Part shown: piece by piece, positions 18,849 to 28,457 of the stretch
Layout: each line of letters opens with the position of its first letter
Numbering within the stretch: the stretch's first letter is position 1
Source: Phycisphaerae bacterium
Lineage (GTDB): Bacteria; Planctomycetota; Phycisphaerae; UBA1845
DNA length: 64,000 nt
NCBI GenBank assembly: GCA_029260075.1
Contig: JAJDDY010000039.1
Coordinates: 45,122-109,121, forward strand
Reading direction: 5' to 3'
The notes under the pieces: generated by a model
Told to the model about the DNA's origin: nothing
The model's database searches: none
What the model saw: the letters and a program-made list of their open reading frames with translations, nothing else
Position numbers and translations under genes: made by a program

Positions 18849-18881
18849 GGCGTTTCCGGTGTCGAAAGAGCCGGAAACGCC
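18849..18881 (+). terminator. Terminator-like hairpin after tRNA-Ile2
   Basis: GGCGTTTCCGG (18849-18859) pairs perfectly with CCGGAAACGCC (18871-18881) across an 11-base loop, starting three bases after the tRNA. Only a weak T-rich tail (ATTCTT) follows. Confidence 0.65.
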
Positions 18882-19041
18882 CATTCTTGTGGTCTCGCCA
18901 ATACGTATCGCACGCGTTGCGTTCCCGCTCGATAGGACACCTTGCGACGTGAAGCCATGGGCTGTTGCTGGACGATGAAGGACTCACGCGACAACGGCAG
19001 CGGAACGGCGCAACCAACGCGACGTGAGATTCGATCTCGAT

Positions 19042-19971
19042 CTACGAGTCGCGCGGCGGGCGTGTGAATTCGGGGTGATGAATCGCTCGGGTCAACTTGA
19101 TGGCTTCGACCGTCTGGGCGACGTCGTGAACTCGTACTATGGCGGCTCCGGCGAGCGCAGCCAATACGGCGCACGCCAGCGATCCACCCAATCGCTTGCT
19201 TGATGCTTCCCCAACCGTGCCCGATCCTTCCGCGTGTGCCCGACCGGATGAGCGTACACTCCGCTCGCATCTAGCAAGGTGTCCGATGAACGACTTTCTT
19301 GACGCTCCGACGAGCAGAGGCTGCCCGAGTTTCGCAAAGTGATCGAGCCGGCGCAAAAGGGTGAGGTTGTGCTCGACCCGCTTCCCGAAGCCAAGCCCGG
19401 GATCGAAGATGATTCGGTCGGCGCGGATACCACATGCGATAGCGTGCGCTCTACACTCTCTTAGAAAATCCGTGACTTCGCCGACCACGTCGTCGTAGCG
19501 CGGTCCGCCGCCTTGCTGCATGTCCGCGGGCGTGCCGCGCATGTGCATCAGTACAACCGACACACCGGTATCGGCGGTAAGCGCAGCCATTTCGGAATCG
19601 TCTCGCAGCGCTGAGACGTCGTTGATCATGTTCGCGCCAGCGTTGATCGCTGCGGACGCCACATTCGCCGACCGCGTATCGATCGACAGCGTGATCGTGC
19701 GATGACGTTCGCGGATGCGTTCTATGACCGGAATGGCACGAGCGATTTGCTTGTCGTCCGAGACGGGTTCGGCGCCTGGTCGGGTCGACTCCGGGCCGAC
19801 GTCGATCACCGCCGCGCCCTCATCGATCATTGCGAACGCCCGGCGCACAGCGTCGCCGGGTGACAGATGAAGGCCACCGTCGCTGAACGAATCCGGCGTC
19901 ACGTTCAAAATGCCCATGACGAGCGTTTGTTGGTTCAGATCAGGAGCGGGCGTGGTGGGAGAGGGACACAT
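19042..19971 (-). CDS. folP: Dihydropteroate synthase
   Basis: This 309-residue TIM-barrel enzyme condenses p-aminobenzoate with dihydropterin diphosphate in folate synthesis and is the sulfonamide target. Motifs in order are MGILNVTPDSFSDGG (about 19-33), DVGPESTRPGAEPVSDD, SIDTRSANVASAAINAG, VLMHMRGTPADMQ, IIFDPGLGFGKRVEHN, LVGASRKSFIG and VRVHDV. Length is slightly above the usual 280. It lies upstream of the tRNA in opposite orientation. infA is the next minus-strand gene upstream, with a palindromic array between them, so co-transcription is uncertain. Confidence 0.96.
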   Translation of the reverse strand: MCPSPTTPAPDLNQQTLVMGILNVTPDSFSDGGLHLSPGDAVRRAFAMIDEGAAVIDVGPESTRPGAEPVSDDKQIARAIPVIERIRERHRTITLSIDTRSANVASAAINAGANMINDVSALRDDSEMAALTADTGVSVVLMHMRGTPADMQQGGGPRYDDVVGEVTDFLRECRAHAIACGIRADRIIFDPGLGFGKRVEHNLTLLRRLDHFAKLGQPLLVGASRKSFIGHLARCERSVRSSGRAHAEGSGTVGEASSKRLGGSLACAVLAALAGAAIVRVHDVAQTVEAIKLTRAIHHPEFTRPPRDS

Positions 19972-19979
19972 GGATTAAG

Positions 19980-20053
19980 AAAACGTCGAAAACGTCGAAA
20001 CGGTCGGTTCTCGAAATTTCGACGTGTCGACTTTTCCCCTATTTTGACGTTTC
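19980..20053. repeat. CGTCGAAA palindromic array, family D
   Basis: AAACGTCGAAAACGTCGAAA on the left is answered by TTTCGACGTGTCGAC and TTTTGACGTTT on the right. It lies in the 93-bp gap between infA and folP and could act as a processing or termination hairpin. Confidence 0.65.
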
Positions 20054-20064
20054 TCTCCTGTTCC

Positions 20065-20289
20065 CTATTTTCGGTAGGTGATGCGACCGCGCTTTAGGTC
20101 GTAGGGGGACAGCTCGACCAGCACGGTGTCGCCGGGCAGAATTCGGATGTAGTACTTGCGCATCTTTCCGGAAATCGTGGCTAGAATCAGATGATCCTCG
20201 CCACCGACATCCGCCTTGACACGAAACATAGCATTGGGGAGGGCCGCCACGACGACGCCTTCTACCTCTATGGCATTAGCTTTCGCCAT
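20065..20289 (-). CDS. infA: Translation initiation factor IF-1
   Basis: This 74-residue single OB-fold protein binds the 30S A site during initiation. [47 protein letters not shown] and GRITYR are all canonical. A good AAGGA ribosome site lies six bases before the ATG. In many genomes infA sits with ribosomal proteins or map, but here it stands alone. Confidence 0.97.
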   Translation of the reverse strand: MAKANAIEVEGVVVAALPNAMFRVKADVGGEDHLILATISGKMRKYYIRILPGDTVLVELSPYDLKRGRITYRK

Positions 20290-20725
20290 AAGAATCCTTC
20301 AATCGGCGGCTACCCAAGGACCGCTAGACCGTTCCGCCCGTGCCGAACCGCCCTATGGTCAGCAAGACCGCCTAACAGATGGCCGCCATCACGCGCAACG
20401 GCCGTCGATTCTAACGCCGAACCGCACTTGGCCGGCAAACATGCACTATCGTCTTATTGCATCCAGAGGCGTGAACAAACCGAGTTGCCTCGTCCGCCAG
20501 TATACCAAGGGGACGAATTGTCACAACCGGACGGGGGAGCCGCTTTACGGACGGCGCCGCTTTCGGTACCTATCAGTACGTCGGATCGCCAATCTGCGTC
20601 GGGCGATCGGACTGTGATCACGATCGACGGCTGTTGGCCTTATCCGCGGACGCAAGTCAGAAGGTAACGAACGAGTGGCCCTGCGGAGCGCACAGCGCAC
20701 GTGCCCATGTTGAGCGAGTAATTCC
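20290..20725. other. Divergent intergenic region, nothing recognised
   Basis: This 436-bp gap lies between infA (minus) and the M1-like peptidase (plus). Frames crossing it look like noise. No repeat-family member or convincing promoter pair was seen. Confidence 0.5.
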
Positions 20726-22915
20726 ATGACGTATAATCCAGTGCTTTCGACTACTCGCCGCTCGGCCGCCTGGTGCGTTCTCTGCCTCCTGCCCACGTGG
20801 TTTGGCGGGTGCGCCGCACCGAAGAGAATTCTCCCACTGGCGGCTGACCGGTATCGGATTGACGTCGAGCTAGACACCGAGTCTCACCGCTTGGTCGGGC
20901 ACGCAGCGATGGACCTCAGGCTGGCTACGGGTGAGGAGTCCGCGCAAGATGGTCCGTGCACCGTCGAGTTGGTCTTGCACCCCGATCTTCGAATCAACGA
21001 TGTCCACGTCAGCGGAGCGTCTGGGCGATACCTTGGGACGCGGTACCGCCGCCGAGGTGATGGGCCGAAGGCGCCGCGCGTCCACCTCATTCGGCTGGAA
21101 AAACCTGTGGCTCGGCTGTCCTTGTCGGTGGACTATGAAGGGGCGTTGTTTCAGGATGTGTCCGCCGGTGAAGTGGCCGGCGCGATCCACAATCTTAGCA
21201 TGCGCGCTCACATCGGCGAGGATGGAATCTACCTTGCCGGCGGACCCTGGTATCCGACGCCCGGCGGCACCGCTGATTCAGACCCCACACTTTCCGACTT
21301 CGTGCTGGTGACCCACCCCGTCACCGGTATGGTCCTTGCCGCCGGCGCCGAGCGTGACCAACGCGACGGCGACGTCGGCGATTCGATCACGTGGCGTTCG
21401 CCCTATCCGATCGAAGATTTGGTGCTTGTGGGTGGACCGCACGAAGTGCACGAAGCTGAACACAACGGCGTGGCGATTCGCCTGCACCTCAAGCCGTCGC
21501 AGGCGGAATATGCAAGCGGATTGATCGAAGCCGTTCGGCGATACCTGGATCGATACACGCCACTCTTCGGACCGTATCCGGCAGGCGAGTTCAAGATCGT
21601 CGACAATTTCTTCAGCAGCGGATTCGCCTTTCCGACGTTCACGCTGCTCAACTCCATGGTCATCAACATGGGAGAGCGTTCGCAGACGGCGCACGGGTAC
21701 ATCGACCACGAAATGCTGCACTGCTGGTGGGGCAACGGCGTACACGTGGACCCGCGTGACGGCAACTGGTGCGAAGCACTGGCAAGCTATGGGGCGAATT
21801 ATTACGGTCACGTTCTCGATGGGAACGAGGATGAGGCCCGACGTAAGCGGCGTAATTACTGTCACTTTCTAAGCCGGATGAAACCCGAGGACGACCGACC
21901 GCTCGGCACGTACGGTCAACCCGACGGATGCGGTCGGGGCATCGCCTACAAAAAGGGGGCGATGGTGTTCCACATGCTGGCTGAAAAAATCGGCCGTGAG
22001 AATTTTTTTGCGGCGCTACGCCGCATGACGGATGAGTACACCGGGCGTTTTGCATCGTGGGATGTCATCCGCCGGTTATGCGAGGAAACCGGCGACATTT
22101 CACTCGACGCCTTCTTCCAACAGTGGGTACGTTCGTCCGGAGCGCCACGTCTGTCGATCGACACGGCTCGGTATGACACGGAGACCAGAACACTTCTCGT
22201 CGAGCTCCGACAAGAGGGCACGGATTTTGAACTCGACGTGCCCGTGCGCATCTATATGGACGGGTCGACGAAGGACGTGGTCATTCCGTTGCGCTCCGGG
22301 TCGCTAACCGACGGCGAAACGACGTTGCGATCGATACCTCTGTCGCATGCCCCTTCGGGCGTCGAAATGGATCCGGACTACAATCTCTTCCGGCAGGTCG
22401 AGGCGGACGACATCATTCCTACCACGGCTACGACGCGGCGCGGCGAAGCGTTCGCCTGCGTGATGCCAGCCGGCACGCCACACGAATCGTACGAATCCAT
22501 CGCGTCGTATTTTCGATCGAGTTTTGAGGAAGAAGAACGATTGGCGGTGACGGCTGGTTCTGTAAAACGCGGTGTGCTCAACGAGCGGTCGGTACTGATT
22601 CTCGGCGCAGCCGTTGATGACGCCTACGTCGATGCCTATCTGGGTGCCCTAAGTTTTCCGGTTCGGTTTCAGGAAGAAGGGTTCGTGTTCGAGGGCGTCA
22701 CGTATTCCGACCCGTCCGACGCCGTGCTCTGTACGATCCGACATCCCGATGTGACTGGCGGTGTGACGGTGGTGTACGCCAACAGCGACGACGCCATTCC
22801 GAGTCCGATGGGTGTGCCCATGTACGACCGCAGCCTGGTCATTTTCAAGAACAAAAAGCCTGTGCTCCGCCGAGATTTTGAGCGCCGACGAATGGTCTCG
22901 GTGATGCGGGATTAG
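20726..22915 (+). CDS. M1-like metallopeptidase, predicted lipoprotein
   Basis: The 729-residue product has an N-terminal leader ending in FGGC, a plausible lipobox with the cysteine near residue 29, so it is probably anchored in the envelope. The zinc site is H328-E329-M-L-H332 and E350, 17 residues after H332 (canonical M1 has 18). The usual GAMEN substrate motif is replaced by SSGFAFPTF. The N-terminal 200 residues look like the M1 beta-domain (DRYRIDVELDTESHRLVGHA). An extra C-terminal part (about 560-729) is unassigned. It is probably an aminopeptidase-like enzyme, but the altered motifs leave the specificity open. Confidence 0.85.
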   Translation: MTYNPVLSTTRRSAAWCVLCLLPTWFGGCAAPKRILPLAADRYRIDVELDTESHRLVGHAAMDLRLATGEESAQDGPCTVELVLHPDLRINDVHVSGASGRYLGTRYRRRGDGPKAPRVHLIRLEKPVARLSLSVDYEGALFQDVSAGEVAGAIHNLSMRAHIGEDGIYLAGGPWYPTPGGTADSDPTLSDFVLVTHPVTGMVLAAGAERDQRDGDVGDSITWRSPYPIEDLVLVGGPHEVHEAEHNGVAIRLHLKPSQAEYASGLIEAVRRYLDRYTPLFGPYPAGEFKIVDNFFSSGFAFPTFTLLNSMVINMGERSQTAHGYIDHEMLHCWWGNGVHVDPRDGNWCEALASYGANYYGHVLDGNEDEARRKRRNYCHFLSRMKPEDDRPLGTYGQPDGCGRGIAYKKGAMVFHMLAEKIGRENFFAALRRMTDEYTGRFASWDVIRRLCEETGDISLDAFFQQWVRSSGAPRLSIDTARYDTETRTLLVELRQEGTDFELDVPVRIYMDGSTKDVVIPLRSGSLTDGETTLRSIPLSHAPSGVEMDPDYNLFRQVEADDIIPTTATTRRGEAFACVMPAGTPHESYESIASYFRSSFEEEERLAVTAGSVKRGVLNERSVLILGAAVDDAYVDAYLGALSFPVRFQEEGFVFEGVTYSDPSDAVLCTIRHPDVTGGVTVVYANSDDAIPSPMGVPMYDRSLVIFKNKKPVLRRDFERRRMVSVMRD

Positions 22916-23311
22916 CGTTGCGTCACCCATCCTCACCACAATCCGGTACATACTCTCCCGCGCGTGCAGCTTATGCACTGTTGTCGCACTAACGCAACAC
23001 GCCATATCGGCGCGGGGACTCATGCGTAGAAATACTGCGTCCCTACGCGCATGCGTGCGCCAATCAAGAGCGATTCCTCGCCCACAGACTACGATTGCCG
23101 TCGGTCGATTCGGCCTCCGCTGAGTTGACTACCGACACGTCGGCGCGTAGGGTAACCGCTGTACCGAATCCGATTTGCGTACGTGTTGGACGCACCATTG
23201 GCTGCGTCATATGGCGGCTCGCCTTGCGAATCGGATCACGCAAGATACGCTTTGCTTGCTGTCAGTTTTGGAATCTGAACAACGCTCATTTTGTTGCTGG
23301 AGAATACGACC
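22916..23311. other. Intergenic region upstream of sod, nothing recognised
   Basis: The gap lies between the M1-like peptidase and the superoxide dismutase gene. I see no repeat-family member, Fur-box-like sequence or clear promoter. Confidence 0.4.
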
Positions 23312-23923
23312 ATGGCCCACGAACTTCCCGCTTTGCCCTATGCGTTCGATGCGCTGGAACCGCACATCGATGCCCGGACGATGGAAATCCATCACGACAA
23401 ACACCACGCTGCCTACATCAATAAGCTGAACGCCGCGCTCGAAGCCCACCCGGACCTGCAATCGAAGAGTGTCGAAGAACTGCTGAGTGGGATGGAGACG
23501 CTCCCGGACAGTGTTCGCGGCGCTGTGACCAACCACGGTGGCGGTCACCTTAACCACACGATTTTCTGGCAGAACATGAGTCCCAACGGCGGTGGCGCTC
23601 CAAGCGGTGACCTGGCTGAGGCGATCAACAAAGCGTTCGGTGGGTTTGATGACTTCAAGTCCAAGTTCGCTGCGGCTGCCGGCGGTCGATTCGGTAGCGG
23701 TTGGGCTTGGCTTTGCTGCGACAAGGCGGGTCAACTTGTCGTGAAGGATTTTCCGAATCAGAATAGCCCGCTCGCCGAAGGGTTCAAGCCGCTGCTCGGG
23801 CTCGACGTTTGGGAGCATGCGTACTACCTCAACTACCAAAACCGGCGCCCGGATTACATCACGGCGTGGTGGAACGTGGTGAATTGGTCGGACGTAGCCG
23901 CACGATTTTCGTCCGCCAAGTAG
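23312..23923 (+). CDS. sod: Superoxide dismutase (Mn/Fe family)
   Basis: This 203-residue enzyme dismutates superoxide to oxygen and hydrogen peroxide. The metal ligands are H27 ([11 protein letters not shown]), H82 (GHLNHTIFW), and D165 and H169 ([10 protein letters not shown]). The stretch [13 protein letters not shown] looks more Mn-like than Fe-like, though cambialistic use cannot be excluded. I start at the ATG at 23312, because CTGGAG just upstream is a good ribosome site and [10 protein letters not shown] is a normal family start. No signal peptide is present, so it is cytoplasmic. Confidence 0.96.
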   Translation: MAHELPALPYAFDALEPHIDARTMEIHHDKHHAAYINKLNAALEAHPDLQSKSVEELLSGMETLPDSVRGAVTNHGGGHLNHTIFWQNMSPNGGGAPSGDLAEAINKAFGGFDDFKSKFAAAAGGRFGSGWAWLCCDKAGQLVVKDFPNQNSPLAEGFKPLLGLDVWEHAYYLNYQNRRPDYITAWWNVVNWSDVAARFSSAK

Positions 23924-23936
23924 ATGGCTAAGCGTC

Positions 23937-24095
23937 CTCGTGGTTTGTCACGCGTCAAGTGACGGGTTCGTTTGCTCTGAATTGAGCCGCGACCGTGAGG
24001 GAGCGTTTTCAAGATGTCACGACCGGATTTCAAGCATCCGCTTCCTTACGGGCGCGGCTCCGAAAGCCCGTGAGTCAATGTGTGACAGCGCACTG
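23937..24095. repeat. MITE-like element, family A
   Basis: The arms GTGGTTTGTCACGCGTCAAG and TCAATGTGTGACAGCGCACT are imperfect inverted repeats. The central palindrome GAGCCGCGACCGTGAGGGAG / CTTCCTTACGGGCGCGGCTC lies at 23994-24060. It starts 14 bases after the sod stop. Confidence 0.75.
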
Positions 24096-24186
24096 CCGCG
24101 TCGCCAGACTTCATTCTGCGGGTTGATATTCGCAACGTTGCGCGTGCCACACTGCGGCACGGAGTCGGCGCCGTCGTCCGGCGGAA

Positions 24187-24996
24187 GTGAACAGGGTAAG
24201 AGACGCCGTCGCTGGTCAAACGTTGCCGGCGTTTCCCGGTGCGGACGAAGCCGTGGCACGCAACGATCAACCAGCTTGGACGCCCGACCTACTCGACGCG
24301 CCGCACGCGGCGCCGGACAAGTCCGCCCGTGTGCGGCGGATGTTCAATTCGATCGCACGCCGCTACGAATTGGTCAACTCGCTCACCAGCGCTGGACGTG
24401 ACCGAGCCTGGCGCCGCCGAGCCGTATGTCTCGCGACCATCAGGTCTGACGATGTGGTTCTCGACGTAGCATGCGGGACCGGCGATTTCGCCCGTACGTT
24501 CGCATCCGCGGGTGCAGAACTCGTGGTTGGGTGCGACTTCGCGCGCGCGATGTTGACCCTGGCCGTCGGCCGGTCTGACGCCACGTCGCGTTGGTGTGAG
24601 GGCGACGCGCTCCGCCTGCCCTTTCGATCCGGTTCGTTTAGTGTGGCTTCGTGTGCGTTCGGTGTGCGTAACTTCGCCGACCTTGATCGCGGTCTGGCTG
24701 AGTTGCACCGCGTACTTGGTCCTGGCGGTCGCGCCGTCATTCTGGAATTCTCTCGTCCCAAGAACCGCATCGCCCGATGGTTTTGCGAGCTCTATACCCG
24801 CCGCATCATGCCGGTCGCCGCCGGGTTCATCAGCCGCGATCGCGAGGGGGCCTATCGCTATCTTCCGCAGTCGGTGTTATCGTTCGTCGACGTCGAAGAA
24901 TTGTGCGAGCGGCTTGGCCGCGCCGGCTTCTCGCGGACAACGGCGACGCCGCTGTCCCTGGGGATCGTAACGATTTACGTGGCTCAGCGTGACTGA
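24187..24996 (+). CDS. UbiE/MenG-type quinone C-methyltransferase
   Basis: This SAM-dependent methyltransferase of the UbiE/COQ5 family performs the ring C-methylation that finishes menaquinone (or ubiquinone). KSARVRRMFNSIARRYELVN, the SAM motif VLDVACGTGDFA, FGVRNFADLDRGLAELHRVL and GGRAVILEFSRPKN are family blocks. The frame opens at a GTG (24187, 269 residues). A second GTG at 24253 would give 247 residues, closer to the family norm, and neither has a strong ribosome site. Downstream ubiX and ubiA homologues favour a menaquinone role. Confidence 0.9.
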   Translation: MNRVRDAVAGQTLPAFPGADEAVARNDQPAWTPDLLDAPHAAPDKSARVRRMFNSIARRYELVNSLTSAGRDRAWRRRAVCLATIRSDDVVLDVACGTGDFARTFASAGAELVVGCDFARAMLTLAVGRSDATSRWCEGDALRLPFRSGSFSVASCAFGVRNFADLDRGLAELHRVLGPGGRAVILEFSRPKNRIARWFCELYTRRIMPVAAGFISRDREGAYRYLPQSVLSFVDVEELCERLGRAGFSRTTATPLSLGIVTIYVAQRD

Positions 24997-24998
24997 CC

Positions 24999-26909
24999 AT
25001 GACCGAACACACCCGCAACATTCCATCGCCGGCGCCGCCCGAATCGAGCGACGCGCACACCAACGGCAGCAGCTCATCCCCAGCGTTCAAGGACGTCTGG
25101 TCGCGTTCAGGATCTCGGTACCGCATTCGCGCCGTCGTACTCCTGGCCGTTAACGTGCTCTTGTTCGCCGGTCTGTGCAGCTTCGCGTTCTGGCTGCGCA
25201 GCGGAATTCGCTTCGCCCCGCTGCTCGATGGCTATTGGGCAGAGCTGTCGGACGCGGTCTCGTCCATCCCAATGCTCGGCCGGACCGGTGTCTCGTTGGG
25301 AACGTTTCTACTTGAACCGATCAGCGCGCAGGCGGTTCCGATGCAAATCCCGATCTGGGGGCTGCTCATGGCCGCCCTGATCGCTATCCCCATTCTCGTG
25401 TCCATGCTGTACCGCTTTGCGTCGAGTCTTCCGTTCATTGCGGCCGTGGGGTTTCTCGCGGTGATGCCTTGGCTTGCGGGCACGTTGCTGGTTTCGTGCG
25501 TGATTGCCTCCGTCTCTCCGTTTCGAACACGCTTCCGATTCGTCTCCGCACTCCTGGCGCTCGTACCCATCGTGGCCTATCTGTTCATGGCGTGGTCCGG
25601 CACTGCAGAGGCCATCGTGGGTCGGATCGATCCATTGGATCGGATCAAGTTCATTTCTCCATGGGCGCTTGCAGTGATCGCCGCCGCCGTCGTCTCTGCG
25701 GTGGTCTTGACGATCGCCAAGCTTGTGGACTATCGACCCGGGGCAATCGCCCCACTGCTTGCGGTGATGTTCGGCCTCCCCATGGTCCTGTTCGAGTTCT
25801 ATGTCGGCCGCGACGAGTTGTACTACCGCTTGTTGGAGTCCACGAGCACGGCGCACTTCTCCGACATCGACGCCTCGGTTCCGCTTGAGCAGCAGGTGGA
25901 ACGTGAATGGGCCAAGCGTCCGTCGCCGCGTGGAAGTCGCACCGCCGTGCGCGAGGCGGTCGAAATGCGTTGGCTATTCCAGTTGAATCAGGATGTCTTT
26001 CCGGATCAGTCGGCGTTGTCTCGCCACCAGATGGATATCGTGGACCGTTGCGACTGGTTCATCAAATATTTTCCACGCAGCCGGTACGCCAACAACACGC
26101 TGTACCTTAGGGCGAGAGCGCTCGACATGCGGGTTGATCCGGAGGAGTTTCGTAGGACGAATTGGGTGCGCTTCTATGACGACTTCCCCAGTGTCGCGTC
26201 GGCTGATACCTGGCGAATGTTGATCGCCCAAAACGGACGTTCGATCCTTCACGCGGTGGCCATACTTCGCATCGCCACGTTGGAGGCCCGTGATGGCCAC
26301 GTCGATCGAGCGATCGATCAACTCGCCGCAATGCTTACCGACATGGATGCCGATTCGATTCACGGCGACGGCGTTGATGCTGGAAAGAGTGTGCTCGGTC
26401 GCGGTCTTCCAGAGTCCAGCCTGAGAATTCCCCGCGAGCGGATTCTGCTTGAAGCTCGTCAGCTTCGCGACCTTCTGGCCAACAACAACGACCCGATTTA
26501 CGGATATGATCCGCTGTGCGGGTCGAGGTTCGCTACAGACCGAGTTCGGTTCGGCATGCTCGATCTCGTGCCGCGGAGCAAACGTTATGCCGAGAATCTC
26601 GAAATACTCCGGGCGCAATACCCCAAGTGCGAACTTCAGGACAACATGGCCGTTGAAATTGCGAAATCGGCATCGACGCCGACAGCGCGTGCCGCGCAGC
26701 TTGCCGCATGTCTCGACGAATATCCTAACGGCGACGGTGCGGCGGAAGCGTTGTTTCGGCTGGGCGTTGAGCATAAGGAGTTGAACCAGCCGCGTGAAAG
26801 CGTCGCGGCGTTCACGCGTCTGTTCGGTGCGTTTCCTGGTTCCATCTGGGCTCGCCAAGCTTTACGATACGCACCGGAATCGTTGCGATTGGCGGGGGGA
26901 AACGGCTAA
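24999..26909 (+). CDS. Multi-spanning membrane protein with C-terminal helical repeat region
   Basis: I do not recognise a family for this 636-residue protein. After a disordered N-terminus it has one hydrophobic segment near 46-68. About six more follow between 105 and 275 (for example WGLLMAALIAIPILVSMLY and LAVIAAAVVSAVVLTIA). The rest, about 290-636, is soluble and helical and resembles TPR or solenoid repeats. It starts two bases after the ubiE stop and ends four bases before ubiX. It is therefore a tight member of the quinone cluster and may organise the membrane-bound steps, but that is inference from position only. Confidence 0.75.
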   Translation: MTEHTRNIPSPAPPESSDAHTNGSSSSPAFKDVWSRSGSRYRIRAVVLLAVNVLLFAGLCSFAFWLRSGIRFAPLLDGYWAELSDAVSSIPMLGRTGVSLGTFLLEPISAQAVPMQIPIWGLLMAALIAIPILVSMLYRFASSLPFIAAVGFLAVMPWLAGTLLVSCVIASVSPFRTRFRFVSALLALVPIVAYLFMAWSGTAEAIVGRIDPLDRIKFISPWALAVIAAAVVSAVVLTIAKLVDYRPGAIAPLLAVMFGLPMVLFEFYVGRDELYYRLLESTSTAHFSDIDASVPLEQQVEREWAKRPSPRGSRTAVREAVEMRWLFQLNQDVFPDQSALSRHQMDIVDRCDWFIKYFPRSRYANNTLYLRARALDMRVDPEEFRRTNWVRFYDDFPSVASADTWRMLIAQNGRSILHAVAILRIATLEARDGHVDRAIDQLAAMLTDMDADSIHGDGVDAGKSVLGRGLPESSLRIPRERILLEARQLRDLLANNNDPIYGYDPLCGSRFATDRVRFGMLDLVPRSKRYAENLEILRAQYPKCELQDNMAVEIAKSASTPTARAAQLAACLDEYPNGDGAAEALFRLGVEHKELNQPRESVAAFTRLFGAFPGSIWARQALRYAPESLRLAGGNG

Positions 26910-26913
26910 GCGG

Positions 26914-27543
26914 ATGCCCAAGAGAACGAAACATATCGTGGTTGGCGTCACCGGCGCGAGCGGCGCTATCTACGCCCGCCGCTTGGTCGACTGTCTTTGT
27001 GAAGCGTCCGTTACGGTCCACTGCGTCGTGACGCCGATGGGTCGACGTCTGTTTCTCGATGAGCTAGACCTGTCCACACTTTCCGATGTGTCGCTTCTTG
27101 GTCGCGAGTGCGATTCGCTAACGTTTCATCCATATCGCGACGTCGGAGCCATCATCGGCAGCGGGAGCTTTCGCACGGACGGTATGGTCATCTGTCCGTG
27201 CAGCAGCAACTCGCTGGCCGCCGTCGCGACCGGGCTCGCGGACAACCTGCTCGATCGTGCCGCGTCCGTGACACTCAAAGAGCGCCGCCGCCTAGTGGTC
27301 GTACCGCGAGAAATGCCTTTCAGTCCAATCGACCTGCGCAACGCCTTGCGGCTGACCGAAGCTGGCGCGATCATCTGTCCAGCCGCACCGGGGTTCTACA
27401 TGAAACCCCAACGCATCGACGATCTTGTCGACTTCGTCGTCGGTAAAATTATGGACTTACTTGACGTGGAACATCACCTCAACACACGCTGGGAGAAGCA
27501 GTTGGCTTCCGGTGCAGATAGAAATACGGAGCACTGTGCGTGA
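26914..27543 (+). CDS. UbiX-like flavin prenyltransferase
   Basis: This 209-residue protein makes prenylated FMN, the cofactor of UbiD-type decarboxylases. VGVTGASGAIYARRL at the start is the FMN-binding loop. CPCSSNSLAAVATGLADNLL, VVVPREMPFS and ICPAAPGFYMKP are also standard. I use the ATG at 26914, four bases after the upstream stop, because the longer frame only adds sequence overlapping that gene. In organisms with the futalosine pathway this protein serves menaquinone synthesis (MqnM). The stop overlaps the next start codon. No UbiD/MqnL homologue is in the window. Confidence 0.93.
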   Translation: MPKRTKHIVVGVTGASGAIYARRLVDCLCEASVTVHCVVTPMGRRLFLDELDLSTLSDVSLLGRECDSLTFHPYRDVGAIIGSGSFRTDGMVICPCSSNSLAAVATGLADNLLDRAASVTLKERRRLVVVPREMPFSPIDLRNALRLTEAGAIICPAAPGFYMKPQRIDDLVDFVVGKIMDLLDVEHHLNTRWEKQLASGADRNTEHCA

Positions 27544-28457
27544 TTCGGTCGATGGCGTCGTCCATTCGACTCTGGGCCGACATGGTCAAGCTCGCGCACT
27601 CCGTCTTCGCGCTCCCCTTCGCACTAATCGCCACGTTTCTCGCCGGTCGTGGATTGCCCGGGCGGGGCGTACCCTACCCCGGACAGCTTGTGCTGATCGT
27701 TGCATGCATGGTGTCGGCGCGCAGCGTGGCTATGACATTCAACCGCATCGCCGATCGTCGATTCGACGCGAACAATCCGCGTACCGCCGGTCGTCCCCTT
27801 CCCTCCGGTCGCCTGTCGCTATGGGCGGCATGGGGCATGCTCGCGGGTTCCGCCATCGCGTTTGCTGGATGTTGCTGGGGGTTTGCGCTGTGCTACGACA
27901 ACCGCTGGCCCATCGCCTTAGCCTTGCCGGTTCTTGTGTATCTGTGCGGATATTCCTATACGAAGCGTTTCACCATGTTGTCGCACTATTACCTGGGTAC
28001 AGCCCTCGCCCTATCGCCGGCGGCAGCATGGCTTGCGGTGCATCCGGAGTCCATGGGCCTTTCCACGCTCCTTCTGGTGGGCACCGTTTGCTGCTGGGTG
28101 AGCGGGTTTGACATCATCTACGCCTGTCAGGACATCGACGTAGACCGGCGCGACCGGCTGCACAGTTTGCCATCTCGGGTCGGTCCGCGGGTGGCCCTTT
28201 GGATCGCTCGCGGGTCACACTTCCTGGCTGCTGTCGGTTTGCTCGCCCTCGGTTTCAGCGCCAACTTGGGTTCGTTGTACTGGGCGGGCGTGGGCGTGGC
28301 TGTCTTTTTGCTTATCGTGGAGAACGCCATGGTGTCCCCGGGCAACTACCGCCGCGCCAATGTGGCGTTTTTCCTAATGAACGGGATTGTCGGGGTGATC
28401 CTGGCTGCGGCGACGATCGGAGAGATTCTGTTGACGCGATCCGGCGGCGGGCCTTGA
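27540..28457 (+). CDS. UbiA-type prenyltransferase (MqnP/UbiA-like)
   Basis: This 305-residue integral membrane enzyme attaches a polyprenyl chain to an aromatic acid. The Asp-rich diphosphate motif appears as NRIADRRFDANNPRT near residue 64. The second Asp-rich site is DIIYACQDIDVDRRD. Eight or nine membrane helices are evident. The GTG at 27540 overlaps the ubiX stop (GTGA), which favours it, but the ATG at 27552 is also possible. With UbiX and UbiE homologues beside it, a menaquinone role (MqnP) is more likely than ubiquinone. Confidence 0.92.
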   Translation: MIRSMASSIRLWADMVKLAHSVFALPFALIATFLAGRGLPGRGVPYPGQLVLIVACMVSARSVAMTFNRIADRRFDANNPRTAGRPLPSGRLSLWAAWGMLAGSAIAFAGCCWGFALCYDNRWPIALALPVLVYLCGYSYTKRFTMLSHYYLGTALALSPAAAWLAVHPESMGLSTLLLVGTVCCWVSGFDIIYACQDIDVDRRDRLHSLPSRVGPRVALWIARGSHFLAAVGLLALGFSANLGSLYWAGVGVAVFLLIVENAMVSPGNYRRANVAFFLMNGIVGVILAAATIGEILLTRSGGGP

